Source: Flavobacterium sp.
Lineage (GTDB): Bacteria > Bacteroidota > Bacteroidia > Flavobacteriales > Flavobacteriaceae
NCBI RefSeq assembly: GCF_027490375.1
Contig: NZ_JAIXYH010000083.1
Coordinates: 1 to 64,000, forward strand
Direction of reading: 5' to 3'
DNA length: 64,000 nucleotides
The notes under the pieces were generated by a model. The model was not told the DNA's origin. It saw only the letters and a program-made list of their open reading frames with translations, and ran no database searches. A program made the translations under genes and the position numbers. Below, piece by piece: positions 8,501 to 18,469 of this stretch; positions within the stretch are counted from its first letter, which is position 1, and each line of letters begins with the position of its first letter.

Positions 8501-9274
8501 ATGAATTTACAGCTTATTAAAACCGACTTACTTCCTGACTTTCTAAAAGCCATTCCCAAAGATTTGCAGCAAAAATTTGACAATTTAAAAGATGCTGAAA
8601 TTTCGACGAATACTTTCAGTTTTTATACCTCAGTTGCTTCGGTTTTTTCAAGTAAAATAGAAGGCGAAAACATTGAATTGGATAGTTACATCAAACACAA
8701 AAAATTTGGTATTGAGTTCTTACCCGACTACACCAAAAAAATAGACGACTTATACAGCGCTTACACTTTCGCAAAAATGAACGAACTGAACAAAGCGCAT
8801 ATCAGCGAAGCACACAAACTTTTGAGCCAGCATCTTGTAGCCAAACACCAACAAGGTAAATTGCGAAGACAGCAAATGTACGTAAGCACACCCGATGGTA
8901 GAATTGAGTACGTAGCCGCATCGCCATTTGATTTGGCAACTGAAATGGAAAAATTATATACGGATATAGCTTTCCTTTTAAAACAAGAACTCACTTTAGC
9001 AGAAGTATTTTTTTATGCAGCGATGATTCATTTAGTTTTTGTGAAAATTCACCCGTGGAATGACGGCAACGGAAGAAGTTGTCGTTTGTTAGAAAAATGG
9101 TTTTTAGGACAAAGACTTGGCGAAAAAGCCTGGTTTGTTGCAAGCGAACAACATTATTACGAGCAGCACCAAACGTATTACAACAACCTACGACTTTTAG
9201 GTTTAGAATACGAACAGTTAGACTACTCAAAAGCACTTCCTTTTTTACTAATGTTGCCTAACAGTTTAAAATAA
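8501..9274 (+). CDS. Fic domain protein with N-terminal inhibitory motif
   Basis: 257 residues. The catalytic motif HPWNDGNGR is at 184-192 (family HxFx[D/E]GNGRxxR; here Trp replaces Phe and SCR follows). Fic enzymes usually transfer AMP from ATP to a protein hydroxyl. Near the N-terminus SSKIEG (50-55) fits the inhibitory [S/T]xxxE[G/N] helix, so this is a class II protein regulated in cis, without need of a separate antitoxin; none is seen beside it. It stands alone between two copies of the island's intergenic element. The target is unknown. Confidence 0.9.
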   Translation: MNLQLIKTDLLPDFLKAIPKDLQQKFDNLKDAEISTNTFSFYTSVASVFSSKIEGENIELDSYIKHKKFGIEFLPDYTKKIDDLYSAYTFAKMNELNKAHISEAHKLLSQHLVAKHQQGKLRRQQMYVSTPDGRIEYVAASPFDLATEMEKLYTDIAFLLKQELTLAEVFFYAAMIHLVFVKIHPWNDGNGRSCRLLEKWFLGQRLGEKAWFVASEQHYYEQHQTYYNNLRLLGLEYEQLDYSKALPFLLMLPNSLK

Positions 9275-9850
9275 ATACAACGGCAGAACAGGATTTTATA
9301 AAACTCGATAGCTCGCATTTACTTCGTCTGTTCTGCTTGAGCCTCGGGTGCAATTCGTGCTCTGCTGCGCAATCGTTCCCCATTTTACGCCCGTTCTTCA
9401 CGTACACTCATTTCCCAATAATCACGAATGTTCTTGCGCACTTTCCGCCGCTCAGCTAAGGGCTTGCTTTTTTGTTTACCGCTGATAAAGAAAGTTGCGA
9501 AAAATCCTACTAACGTTTGGTGGGAAAAGTGTATAATCGTAAGAGGCAAACGTCGAAACGAGTGTTCAATTTAATATTTTCAAAATACGCAAAACTTATT
9601 CAGTTCAAAGCGTTAGTAATCAATGGTTTATTTTTTTAGGAATTTAGGGAGGTGCGGGAGTTTTGCTAATTGTTGAGTTGACGGTAAGGGTTCCCCTAAT
9701 TTCAAATCAAAAATTCAAGACTGTTGCAATATTTACTCAATGCAAATTTTAGTCTTTTGCGATCAATATGTTGATTTTTTAGCATTTTTAGTGATTTTGC
9801 AATCAACGGGACATCTCTGCAAGTGAAACAGATTGTTTACATTTGTGTTG
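9275..9850. other. Gene-free 576-bp spacer containing element copy A
   Basis: Almost all of this stretch is the fullest copy of the intergenic element (about 9325-9690). The remainder is AT-rich leader for the kinase-like gene. No ORF is supported. Confidence 0.8.
9325..9690 (+). repeat. Intergenic element copy A (blocks 1, 2 and 3)
   Basis: Block 1 (9325-9381) starts GTCTGTTCTGC and ends AATCGTTCC, matching 10586-10642 and 18325-18368. Block 2 (9404-9447) has AATAATCACGAAT then GCGCACTTTCCGC, matching 23178-23222. Block 3 (9463-9570) has GAAAGTTGCGAAAAA, ACTAACGTTTGGTGGGAAAA and GTGTTCAATTTAATA, matching 10661-10735 and 19834-19950; weaker similarity to copy D continues to about 9690 (TTTGCTAA..GAGTTGAnGGTAA). 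Confidence 0.85.
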
Positions 9851-10489
9851 ATGTCGAACGAACTTAAGACAAAACTATATGATGTCCTTTCAGGAAAGAG
9901 CGAAGTTAGGAATGGAGAAGCTATCCAAGCAATCGCCAATTACCTTAGAAAAAGCCAAGAAACAAGCACAGCTATTAAAGGAACAAAGCTCTTCAAAGAA
10001 CAAGAAAAGCAGAAGTTAGAACACTACATTAATCTCAACGATCTTTGGATTGAAGATATTGATTTCACAAAGTATGTTAGCGAAGGAGCAGAACAGAAGG
10101 TCTATTTAAAAGATTCTATTTCTGTGTTAAAACTCAATGACTCCATTTATTATGAATGCTGGTTAGATTATTTCTACAACTTACTTCTACATAATTTCTT
10201 TTTTGAAGACACAGCATATAAGTTAATCGGATTCACAAAAGAAAAGAGTCAACTATTTGCAGTTGTAGAACAAAAATTCGTTGAAATAACTCAGGCAACG
10301 GATTTAAAACTTGTGAAAGAATTTCTGCTTGCCAATGGTTTTGAAACAATCAAAAACAATGATTATGTAAACAATAATATAGGCATTATCATCGAAGATC
10401 TGCATGATGAAAATGTTCTTACTAAAGACGGTTTGCTCTACTTCATTGATACGGTCTTTTTTATTAAAGATTTTTTCTGGAAACAATAA
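9851..10489 (+). CDS. Stand-alone polyvalent-type protein kinase domain protein
   Basis: 212 residues from ATG 9851 (the longer start at 9833 adds MFTFVL only). The region from about 75 to the end resembles the Ser/Thr/Tyr kinase domain of polyvalent proteins: KVYLKDSISVLKLND at the ATP-binding Lys, FFEDTAYKLIGFT, and EDLHDENVL plus LYFIDTVFF as the catalytic and metal-binding loops. In phages and conjugative elements this domain sits in very large proteins; here it is a small separate gene with an N-terminal helical region. It lies between two intergenic element copies. The family is from pattern memory; activity and target are unknown. Confidence 0.65.
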   Translation: MSNELKTKLYDVLSGKSEVRNGEAIQAIANYLRKSQETSTAIKGTKLFKEQEKQKLEHYINLNDLWIEDIDFTKYVSEGAEQKVYLKDSISVLKLNDSIYYECWLDYFYNLLLHNFFFEDTAYKLIGFTKEKSQLFAVVEQKFVEITQATDLKLVKEFLLANGFETIKNNDYVNNNIGIIIEDLHDENVLTKDGLLYFIDTVFFIKDFFWKQ

Positions 10490-11031
10490 AAAAACCACCG
10501 CTAACCACCATTCCTGTTGCACAGCTTTACCTCAATTCGCAATTTCTCAACCTAATTTTAAAAACCATATCGCGGAGACTTCCTTTGTCTGTTCTGCTGG
10601 AGCCTCTGGAGTAATCTGTGCTCTGCCTAGTAATCGTTCCATAACATCGCTCTGGCTCTGGCTTGCTTTTTGTTTACCGTTGAGGTAGAAAGTTGCGAAA
10701 AAGATTACTAGCGTTTGCTGGGAAAAGTGTAAATCCGTTTTAACGATTAGGAGAAATGAGTTTATGATTTGCATAAGCAAATACTAGTAAAAAGCTTCGC
10801 TATTAAATTGATAACGAGCTCTATTTTGGTATACATTTTCGTTTTTTAGCAGCAACTTTCAAGCGTTGTTTATTTAGTTTAGATAGCTATGAAAAGTAGA
10901 TTTATATTAGTATTTGACAATTTTGCAGCAGCATCAAAAAAAAGACCAGTAAAAATTCAAGCAGTTTATATGTTGAAAAGTACGATAGATATATTTTGTA
11001 AGCTATTTTTGAGGACACTTTTCAAAATAAC
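10490..11031. other. Spacer with element copy B and an AT-rich leader of the restriction locus
   Basis: Holds element copy B (10586-10740) and AT-rich sequence. A 48-codon ORF (10889-11035) ends on the ATG of the HTH pseudogene, but no family match or codon pattern supports it. A TATATTTTG-like sequence near 10991 could be a promoter -7 element with one extra base. Confidence 0.6.
10586..10740 (+). repeat. Intergenic element copy B (blocks 1 and 3)
   Basis: Block 1 at 10586-10642 (GTCTGTTCTGCTGGAGCCTC) and block 3 at 10661-10735 (GCTTGCTTTTTGTTTACCG, GAAAGTTGCGAAAAAGA, CTGGGAAAAGTGTA). Block 2 is missing. It follows the kinase-like gene directly. Confidence 0.8.
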
Positions 11032-11226
11032 ATGAATAGGATATAGAAAGTGTTAGAAGAAAAAGGATACAAACAAATTTGGCTGGCATACTAGCGAAGT
11101 AAAAGTTGTAGAATCGTGGTAAATGGTCATGTTCAAAATCGACAAAAGCCAAAACTTGAAGTGCTTTTTGAAATTGCTAGAATATTAGGTGTTAAACCAC
11201 AAGAGTTAATAAAAGAGAAAAAATGA
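11032..11226 (+). pseudogene. Decayed XRE-type HTH regulator upstream of hsdM
   Basis: In one frame from ATG 11032 the sequence reads KVLEEKGYKQIWLA, then NGHVQNRQKPKLEVLFEIA and [15 protein letters not shown], the pattern of small XRE/Cro regulators often found before hsdM. Two in-frame TAG codons (11044 and 11092) interrupt it and the recognition helix is degraded. Its final TGA overlaps the hsdM ATG (ATGA), so it was probably once translationally coupled to the restriction operon. Confidence 0.75.
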
Positions 11227-12770
11227 CAAGTACTTCACAGCAACAGGAATTAAGGAACAAGATTTGGAAAATAGCAAATGAAGTTCGAGGCTCTGTAGAT
11301 GGCTGGGACTTTAAACAGTTCGTATTAGGAACGCTGTTCTATCGATTCATTAGTGAAAACTTCACCAATTACATTGAAGGTGGCGATGAAAGCATTGACT
11401 ATTCAAAACTTTCTGATGACGTAATCACACCCGAAATAAAAGACGATGCGATAAAAACAAAAGGTTACTTCATTTATCCAAGTCAACTTTTTGTGAATGT
11501 AGCTAAAACAGCCAATACAAACCCGAATTTAAATACAGACTTAAAAGCGATCTTTGATGCCATTGAAAGTTCTGCGAACGGTTATCCTTCTGAACAAGAC
11601 ATAAAAGGATTATTCGCCGATTTTGATACTACAAGTACAAGATTGGGAAATACAGTAGAGGGTAAAAATTCGCGTCTGGCGGCGGTTTTAAAGGGAGTGG
11701 AAGAACTCAATTTCGGTAATTTTGAAGAAAGTCAAATTGATCTTTTTGGAGATGCCTACGAATATCTCATAAATAACTATGCAGCTAACGCTGGTAAGTC
11801 TGGAGGAGAATTTTTTACGCCACAGCATGTATCAAAATTGATTGCACAGTTAGCAATGCATAAGCAAGAAAAAGTTAACAAAATTTATGATCCTGCAGCA
11901 GGTTCTGGGTCTTTGTTATTACAAGCTAAAAAGCATTTCGACAATCATATTATCGAAGACGGCTTTTATGGGCAGGAAGTGAACCACACAACTTACAACC
12001 TTGCTCGTATGAATATGTTTTTACACAACATAAACTACGACAAGTTTAACATTGCTTTGGGCAACACCTTGACGGATCCGCACTTTGGAGATGAAAAACC
12101 ATTTGATGCAATCGTTTCTAATCCTCCTTACTCTATTAATTGGATAGGCGATGGCGACCCCACGCTAATTAATGACGACCGTTTTGCACCTGCTGGTGTG
12201 TTGGCTCCAAAATCAAAAGCAGACTTTGCTTTTGTACTTCATGCCCTAAGTTATCTATCCAGTAAAGGAAGAGCAGCAATTGTTTGTTTCCCTGGTATCT
12301 TTTACCGCAGCGGTGCAGAGCAGAAAATCAGAAAGTATTTAGTGGATAACAACTTTGTAGAAACCATTATCTCTCTTGCTCCGAACCTTTTCTATGGAAC
12401 TCCTATTGCGGTAACAATTCTTGTGCTTTCAAAACACAAAACCGAAAATAAAACTCAGTTTATAGATGCCAGTGGCGAAGATTTCTTTAAAAAAGTAACC
12501 AACAACAATGTGTTAACTGATAAACACATTGAAACGATAATGGAACTGTTCGACAACAAAGAAGATGTTGAGTATGTGGCGAAGACTATCGACAACTCCA
12601 AAATAGCACAAAACGATTATAACCTTTCGGTAAGTTCATACATAGAAGCAAAAGACAAACGGGAACAGGTTGATATTAAAAAGCTGAATGCTGAGATTTC
12701 AGTAACAGTAGAAAAGATAAATTCACTCCGTTCAGATATTGATAAAATTATAAAAGAAATAGAGGCATGA
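11223..12770 (+). CDS. hsdM: Type I restriction-modification DNA adenine methyltransferase subunit M
   Basis: 515 residues. The N-terminal HsdM_N domain (about 8-140) is followed by the methyltransferase core with the S-adenosylmethionine motif [11 protein letters not shown] (223-233) and the N6-adenine catalytic motif NPPY (300-303). [14 protein letters not shown] is typical of the family. It forms an M2S complex with the downstream HsdS and methylates host DNA. The stop overlaps the hsdS start (ATGA), and the ATG overlaps the decayed HTH gene. Order of the locus is M-S-PrrC-R. Confidence 0.97.
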   Translation: MTSTSQQQELRNKIWKIANEVRGSVDGWDFKQFVLGTLFYRFISENFTNYIEGGDESIDYSKLSDDVITPEIKDDAIKTKGYFIYPSQLFVNVAKTANTNPNLNTDLKAIFDAIESSANGYPSEQDIKGLFADFDTTSTRLGNTVEGKNSRLAAVLKGVEELNFGNFEESQIDLFGDAYEYLINNYAANAGKSGGEFFTPQHVSKLIAQLAMHKQEKVNKIYDPAAGSGSLLLQAKKHFDNHIIEDGFYGQEVNHTTYNLARMNMFLHNINYDKFNIALGNTLTDPHFGDEKPFDAIVSNPPYSINWIGDGDPTLINDDRFAPAGVLAPKSKADFAFVLHALSYLSSKGRAAIVCFPGIFYRSGAEQKIRKYLVDNNFVETIISLAPNLFYGTPIAVTILVLSKHKTENKTQFIDASGEDFFKKVTNNNVLTDKHIETIMELFDNKEDVEYVAKTIDNSKIAQNDYNLSVSSYIEAKDKREQVDIKKLNAEISVTVEKINSLRSDIDKIIKEIEA

Positions 12771-13969
12771 GTTATTTAGATAAGTTATTACAAAACGTTG
12801 AAGTGGAGTGGATAGCCTTAGGCGAGGTAGCTGATTACGAACAGCCTACTAAGTATTTAGTAAAATCAGATAACTATAGAGATAATTACCCAACCCCGGT
12901 TTTAACTGCCGGTAAAACTTTTATTTTAGGATATACTGCTGAAACCGAAGGAATTTATCAAGCATCTGAAACGCCTGTTATAATTTTCGATGATTTTACA
13001 ACAGCTAATAAATGGGTTGATTTTGATTTTAAAGCGAAATCATCAGCAATGAAAATGATTACTTCAAAAGATGAATCTAAAGCGTTATTAAAATACATTT
13101 ATTATTGGCTAAATACATTACCCAGTGGATTAGTTGAAGGTGACCACAAACGACAATGGATTAGCAATTATGCAATCAAAGAAATCCCCATCCCACCTCT
13201 CGAAGTTCAAAAAGAAATTGTTCGTATTCTGGATAAGTTCACGGAGCTTACAGCGGAGCTTACAGCGGAGCTTACAGCGGAGCTTACAGCTCGTAAAAAG
13301 CAGTATGAATATTATCGCAATAAGCTATTGAATTTCAATGGCTTAAATATTGAAGGGGGGGGGTATAAGTGGTTAAGAATCAAAGAGATAGGGATTATGA
13401 TAAGAGGTAACGGATTACAGAAAAAAGACTTTACTGAAAGTGGTGTTGGCTGTATTCACTATGGTCAGATTTACACCTACTATGGCATGTTTACGGATAA
13501 AACAAAATCGTTTGTTTCTAAAGAAGCAGCAAAGAAATTCCGAAAAGCACAAAGAGGCGACCTTATCATTGCAACCACAAGCGAGAATATAGATGATGTG
13601 TGCAAAACAGTTGTATGGCTTGGGCAGGAAGAAATTTGTGTAAGTGGTGAAACTTATATTTTCAAACACAATCAAAATCCGAAGTATTTGGCTTATTACT
13701 TACAAACGCCAATGTTTTATGATTATAAAAAGCAGCACGTAACTGGTACAAAGGTTATTCGTGTTCACGGCAGTAAATTGGAGAATTTCCAAATCCCTAT
13801 TCCTTCACCTGCAGAGCAAGAACGCATTGTTACCATCCTTGACAAATTCGATATACTTACTACTTCAATCAGCGAAGGTTTGCCAAAAGAAATTGAATTG
13901 CGGAAAAAGCAGTATGAGTATTACCGTGACTTATTACTAACCTTTCCAAAAAATAATATAGAATCATAA
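12767..13969 (+). CDS. hsdS: Type I restriction specificity subunit S, with TAEL repeats and a poly-G tract
   Basis: 400 residues with the usual two target-recognition domains (about 10-150 and 200-335), each followed by a helical conserved region; both regions end in a KKQYEYYR motif. The first contains [20 protein letters not shown], encoded by four perfect 12-bp repeats (13243-13290). Immediately after it, Gly197-199 are encoded by nine consecutive G (13355-13363). As sequenced the gene is full length. A loss or gain of one G would stop translation within seven codons, leaving a half-subunit of roughly 200 residues. HsdS decides which sequence HsdM and HsdR act on. Confidence 0.96.
   Translation: MSYLDKLLQNVEVEWIALGEVADYEQPTKYLVKSDNYRDNYPTPVLTAGKTFILGYTAETEGIYQASETPVIIFDDFTTANKWVDFDFKAKSSAMKMITSKDESKALLKYIYYWLNTLPSGLVEGDHKRQWISNYAIKEIPIPPLEVQKEIVRILDKFTELTAELTAELTAELTARKKQYEYYRNKLLNFNGLNIEGGGYKWLRIKEIGIMIRGNGLQKKDFTESGVGCIHYGQIYTYYGMFTDKTKSFVSKEAAKKFRKAQRGDLIIATTSENIDDVCKTVVWLGQEEICVSGETYIFKHNQNPKYLAYYLQTPMFYDYKKQHVTGTKVIRVHGSKLENFQIPIPSPAEQERIVTILDKFDILTTSISEGLPKEIELRKKQYEYYRDLLLTFPKNNIES
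13243..13290 (+). repeat. Four perfect 12-bp repeats encoding TAEL units in hsdS
   Basis: Unit GGAGCTTACAGC occurs four times without mismatch. In the EcoR124 family, two versus three TAEL units alter the spacer between the two half-sites of the target. Confidence 0.97.
13355..13363 (+). repeat. G9 homopolymer tract inside hsdS
   Basis: Nine G encode three glycines between the two halves of HsdS. With ten G the frame reads GTA-TAA just after the tract; with eight it reads GGT-ATA-AGT-GGT-TAA. Both off-frames therefore stop almost immediately, as expected of a phase-variation switch. Assembly or sequencing error in the tract length cannot be excluded. Confidence 0.9.
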
Positions 13970-13970
13970 A

Positions 13971-15119
13971 ATGGGACAGACGTTAATACAAATTTCTGAA
14001 ACACTTAGAGATGCTGCTGATAAAGCTCAGTTAATCTATGCTTTTAATGGCGTTGGTAAAACAAGGTTATCACGAGAGTTCAGATTGTTGGTTGCTCCAA
14101 AGGATACAGAAGATGAAGATGAAACAGGAATAAAAGTCCTCTATTACAACGCATTTACTGAAGACCTTTTTTATTGGGACAATGATTTGGACGCCGATGT
14201 AAATAGAAAACTACTTATTCGCCCTAACGGATTTACAAATATGGTTCTTGAGTTCTTAAAAGACCAAGGACTTGACGGAAACATCATTTCAAATTTTCAG
14301 CATTTCACAAACGATAAAGTAACGCCACGTTTTAATGAAGAATACACAACCAAAGATGAGAATGACAGAGTCCTCACTGTAAAGGCATACTCTGAAATTA
14401 CTTTCTCAGTTGAAGGTGGTAATCAGGAAAGCATACCGAATATAAAAATTTCAAAAGCAGAAGAAAGCAATTTTATTTGGTGTGTTTTTTATAGTTTGCT
14501 TGAACAAGTTGTTGAGCAATTAAATAATCCCGAACCTGAGAACCGTTCAACAGACAAGTTCAATGATTTAAAATATGTTTTTATTGACGACCCCGTAAGT
14601 TCATTAGACGACAATCATTTGATTGAACTGGCAGTTAACTTGGCACTAATCATTAAGAAATCTATTGGATTAAAATTTATCATTTCAACACATAGCCCGC
14701 TTTTCTACAATGTTCTTTATAATGAATTAGGATTAAAGGCAGGGTACATTCTTAATAAACTCAATGACGGAACATTTGACCTAAAGGAAAAGAAAGGTGA
14801 TTCAAATAAAAGTTTTTCATACCACCTTTTTCTAAAGCAAACCATTCAAGAAGCTATAGACAGTAATGCAATTCAAAAGTATCACTTTACACTTCTCAGA
14901 AATCTCTATGAAAAGACCGCAAATTTCTTAGGTTACCCAAGATGGTCAGAATTATTACCCGATGATAAGCAAACATATTACAACCGTGTAATTCAGTTTA
15001 CAAGTCATTCTACCTTATCAAATGAGGTAGTCGCAGAACCAACAGAACCCGAAAAACAAACGGTAGCTTTATTGTTAAAGCATCTGACAGACAATTTTAA
15101 TTATTGGAAAGAAGTATAA
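13971..15119 (+). CDS. prrC: PrrC-type anticodon nuclease embedded in the type I locus
   Basis: 382 residues (E. coli PrrC is about 396). N-terminal ATPase: [11 protein letters not shown]alker A (24-33), [29 protein letters not shown] signature region, [14 protein letters not shown]alker B/D-loop and [12 protein letters not shown]-loop. C-terminal domain: Arg310, Glu314 and His346 have exactly the spacing (+4, +36) of the Arg320-Glu324-His356 triad reported for PrrC, within [15 protein letters not shown] and [10 protein letters not shown]. PrrC is held silent by the type I complex and cuts tRNA-Lys when phage disables restriction. Gene order hsdM-hsdS-prrC-hsdR is that of the E. coli prr locus. 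The spacer before Walker A is shorter than in E. coli. Confidence 0.92.
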   Translation: MGQTLIQISETLRDAADKAQLIYAFNGVGKTRLSREFRLLVAPKDTEDEDETGIKVLYYNAFTEDLFYWDNDLDADVNRKLLIRPNGFTNMVLEFLKDQGLDGNIISNFQHFTNDKVTPRFNEEYTTKDENDRVLTVKAYSEITFSVEGGNQESIPNIKISKAEESNFIWCVFYSLLEQVVEQLNNPEPENRSTDKFNDLKYVFIDDPVSSLDDNHLIELAVNLALIIKKSIGLKFIISTHSPLFYNVLYNELGLKAGYILNKLNDGTFDLKEKKGDSNKSFSYHLFLKQTIQEAIDSNAIQKYHFTLLRNLYEKTANFLGYPRWSELLPDDKQTYYNRVIQFTSHSTLSNEVVAEPTEPEKQTVALLLKHLTDNFNYWKEV

Positions 15120-15120
15120 A

Positions 15121-18100
15121 ATGACAACATATAACACTATAGCAGAATCAAATAACTTTATTGTACTAAATAACTATACTAAAAGTTCGGTCATCAGTGA
15201 GCCGCCAATAGTCTATCAAACAGAAGCAGCACTAGAGACTGAATTTATTCAAGATTTAGTAAATCAAGGTTACGAAAGAATTCGCGGATTGAATTCAACA
15301 GCTGATATGTTAGCCAATATTAAGCATCAGCTTCAAGATCTAAATGATGTATTGTTTTCAGATTCCGAATGGTTGCGCTTTGTAGATGAATACCTTGATA
15401 AACCAAGTGATAACTTAATAGAAAAGACAAGAAAAATTCATGAAAATTATATCTATGATTTTGTTTTTGATGATGGACGTATCAAGAATATATATCTGCT
15501 TGACAAAAAGAATATTACACGAAATAAAATCCAAGTAATTTCACAATTTGAACAGAAAGGAATACACGCCAATCGTTATGATGTAACTATATTGGTAAAT
15601 GGATTACCCTTGGTACAAGTTGAATTAAAAAAACGAGGCGTGGCTATTCGTGAAGCATTTAATCAAGTTCATAGATATTCAAAGGAAAGTTTTAACAGTA
15701 AAAACTCGTTGTTTAAGTACATTCAGATTTTTGTCATTTCAAACGGTACCGACAGCCGGTATTTTGCCAATACTGTTGAGCGTGATAAAAATAGTTTTGA
15801 CTTTACCATGAATTGGGCAAAAGCTGACAATAATTTGATCAAAGACCTTAAAGATTTTACGGCTACTTTTTTCCAAAAGAAGACACTTTTGGAAGTTCTA
15901 TTAAAATATTCCGTTTTTGATACAAGCGACAATTTACTTGTTATGAGACCTTATCAAATTGCAGCAACGGAAAGGATGTTGTGGAAAATAAAAAGTTCAT
16001 TTGAAACAAAGAGATGGTCAACTACGGAAAGCGGTGGTTATATTTGGCACACCACAGGTTCAGGAAAAACATTAACCAGTTTTAAAGCTGCGAGATTAGC
16101 CACACAACTAGACTTTATCGATAAAGTATTCTTTGTGGTTGACCGTAAAGACCTAGATTTTCAGACTATGAAAGAGTATCAACGTTTTTCACCTGATAGT
16201 GTTAATGGCTCTGATAGTACGGCAGGATTAAAAAGAAATATCGAAAAAAACGACAATAAAATTATTGTAACGACTATACAGAAGCTAAACAATCTGATGA
16301 AAACGGAGGGTGATTTGGAAATTTACCATAAACAAGTCGTTTTTATTTTTGATGAAGCACACCGTTCACAATTTGGGGAAGCACAAAGAAATCTAAAAAA
16401 GAAGTTTAAAAAGTTTTATCAATTTGGTTTTACAGGCACACCTATTTTCCCGCAAAATGCTTTAGGTGCAGAAACAACTGCCAATGTATTTGGACGGGAG
16501 TTGCATTCTTATGTAATTACTGATGCTATCAGGGATGAAAAAGTTCTGAAATTCAAAGTTGATTATAATGATGTTCGACCTCAGTTTAAAAGCATAGAAA
16601 CTGAAATAGACGAAAAAAAATTAAGTGCAGCAGAAAACAAAAAAGCTCTTCTTCATCCGGAACGCATCAAAGAAATATCGCAATACATTTTAAACAATTT
16701 CAGAATAAAAACACACCGTAATCAAGGAAGCAACAAAGGTTTTAATGCCATGTTTGCAGTGAGCAGTGTTGATGCTGCGAAATGTTATTATGAAGAATTA
16801 AACAACCTGCAAAAAGATAGTGACAAGCCTCTAAAAATTGCGACAATCTTCTCTTTTGCAGCAAACGAAGAGCAAAGTGCCATAGGTGAAATAGTTGATG
16901 AGACTTTCGAGCCTTCAGCTATGGATGTTACTGCTAAAGAGTTTTTAACCAAAGTTATCAATGATTATAACGCCATGTTCAGAACCAGTTATGGTCTTGA
17001 CAGCAAAGAGTTTCAGAATTATTACCGCGACCTTGCCAAACGTGTTAAGAGTAAAGAGATTGATTTAATAATTGTTGTTGGAATGTTCCTAACAGGCTTT
17101 GATGCGCCAACATTGAACACATTGTTTGTTGACAAAAATTTGCGTTATCATGGATTGATTCAAGCCTTTTCACGGACAAATAGAATTTATGATGCTACAA
17201 AGACCTTTGGCAACATTGTAACATTCCGCGATTTAGAAAAAGCAACCATTGATGCAATTACGCTTTTTGGCGACAGCAATACTAAAAATGTGGTTCTTGA
17301 AAAGAGCTACAAAGAATATCTGGAAGGTTTTACAGACATTGTTACAGGTGAAGCTCGAAGAGGTTATGTTGAAGTGGTAAAAGAACTGAATGAGAAATTT
17401 CCGCATCCTGATGAAATTGTAAGGGAGAGAGACAAAAAGGAATTTGCTAAACTTTTCGGAGAGTATTTAAGAGTTGAGAATATTCTTCAAAATTATGATG
17501 AATTCACTCACTTGAAAGCTTTTCAAGTCCTAGACCAAAACGATCCTTTAGCTCTTGAAGAGTTCAAAAAAGAATATTTTGTCACAGATCAAGAGATTGC
17601 ATCAATGAAAGAAATTGCTTTGCTAAGTGAAAGAACAGTCCAGGATTACCGTTCCACATATAATGACATACGAGATTGGTTGCGCCGAGAAAAAAACAGT
17701 AAGGAAACAGCAGAATCTACAATTGATTGGGATGATGTAGTATTCGAAATCGATTTATTAAAATCGCAAGAAATAAATCTTGATTATATCCTTGAATTAA
17801 TTTTTGAGCATAATAAGAAGATAAAAGACAAGGAAGCTCTTATTATGGAAATACGAAGAGTTATTCGTGCAAGCGTTGGAAACAGAGCAAAGGAAAGTTT
17901 GGTTGTTGATTTCATCAATGAGACTGACCTTGATAAACTGCAGGATAAAGCGAATGTAATTGATTCATTCTTCCAATATGCCCAAAGCAAACAAAAAGAA
18001 GAAGCTTTAGAACTAATCAATGAAGAAGGACTTAATATTGAAGAAGCGAAGCGTTATATAACTACTTCTTTAAAAAGGGAGTATGCCAGTGAAAATGGAA

Positions 18101-18228
18101 CGGAACTCAACGCAATTTTACCTAAAATGAGTCCTTTAAATCCGCAGTATCTGACAAAAAAGCAAATTGTTTTTAATAGGCTAGTTGCGTTCGTTGAAAA
18201 ATTTAAAGGAGTTGGGGGGCAATTTTGA
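15121..18228 (+). CDS. hsdR: Type I restriction endonuclease/translocase subunit R
   Basis: 1035 residues. N-terminal PD-(D/E)xK nuclease with Asp154 and Glu168-x-Lys170 ([10 protein letters not shown] and VELKKRG). SF2 translocase: TTGSGKT Walker A (311-317), DEAH box (411-414), GFTGTP motif III and a later helicase half with [14 protein letters not shown] and [10 protein letters not shown] helical C-terminal domain binds the methyltransferase core. It starts one base after prrC and ends the operon. All motifs are intact, so restriction should work when HsdS is in frame. Confidence 0.97.
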   Translation: MTTYNTIAESNNFIVLNNYTKSSVISEPPIVYQTEAALETEFIQDLVNQGYERIRGLNSTADMLANIKHQLQDLNDVLFSDSEWLRFVDEYLDKPSDNLIEKTRKIHENYIYDFVFDDGRIKNIYLLDKKNITRNKIQVISQFEQKGIHANRYDVTILVNGLPLVQVELKKRGVAIREAFNQVHRYSKESFNSKNSLFKYIQIFVISNGTDSRYFANTVERDKNSFDFTMNWAKADNNLIKDLKDFTATFFQKKTLLEVLLKYSVFDTSDNLLVMRPYQIAATERMLWKIKSSFETKRWSTTESGGYIWHTTGSGKTLTSFKAARLATQLDFIDKVFFVVDRKDLDFQTMKEYQRFSPDSVNGSDSTAGLKRNIEKNDNKIIVTTIQKLNNLMKTEGDLEIYHKQVVFIFDEAHRSQFGEAQRNLKKKFKKFYQFGFTGTPIFPQNALGAETTANVFGRELHSYVITDAIRDEKVLKFKVDYNDVRPQFKSIETEIDEKKLSAAENKKALLHPERIKEISQYILNNFRIKTHRNQGSNKGFNAMFAVSSVDAAKCYYEELNNLQKDSDKPLKIATIFSFAANEEQSAIGEIVDETFEPSAMDVTAKEFLTKVINDYNAMFRTSYGLDSKEFQNYYRDLAKRVKSKEIDLIIVVGMFLTGFDAPTLNTLFVDKNLRYHGLIQAFSRTNRIYDATKTFGNIVTFRDLEKATIDAITLFGDSNTKNVVLEKSYKEYLEGFTDIVTGEARRGYVEVVKELNEKFPHPDEIVRERDKKEFAKLFGEYLRVENILQNYDEFTHLKAFQVLDQNDPLALEEFKKEYFVTDQEIASMKEIALLSERTVQDYRSTYNDIRDWLRREKNSKETAESTIDWDDVVFEIDLLKSQEINLDYILELIFEHNKKIKDKEALIMEIRRVIRASVGNRAKESLVVDFINETDLDKLQDKANVIDSFFQYAQSKQKEEALELINEEGLNIEEAKRYITTSLKREYASENGTELNAILPKMSPLNPQYLTKKQIVFNRLVAFVEKFKGVGGQF

Positions 18229-18309
18229 TGCTCTGATGAATGTAGGCATGGACATAGCTAATTAGTAGCTTGCAAGTATTTAATGCTCGCACCTCCCCTC
18301 TGTACTGGA

Positions 18310-18385
18310 TAGCGCGGATTTTCTTTGTCTGTTCGGCCGGAACTTCAGATGTAGTCCGTACTCCAACGAGCTCAGGACTATAAGA
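18310..18385 (+). repeat. Intergenic element copy E (block 1 only)
   Basis: GCGCGGATTTTCTTTGTCTG, then GGAACTTCAGATGTAGTCCG, aligns with block 1 of copies A and B. It lies about 80 bp after hsdR. Blocks 2 and 3 are absent. Confidence 0.65.
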
Positions 18386-18469
18386 CATCGAAAAAATTCT
18401 ACATATTACTTCTGTTACGTTTTCCGAACATTTTTTTAATTTTAGGATAAACTTTTAAAACATTGTAAT

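Noticed and set aside
10404..10780. ORFs across element copy B
   Set aside because: They translate the repeated intergenic element and its surroundings; the same region in copies A and D is not open in the same frame.
10889..11035. 48-codon ORF just before the HTH pseudogene
   Set aside because: It ends on the pseudogene ATG, which could suggest coupling, but there is no recognisable family and the sequence is AT-rich spacer.
13971..15119. Generic AAA/SMC-like ATPase
   Set aside because: The C-terminal R-E-H triad spacing and gene order match PrrC closely.
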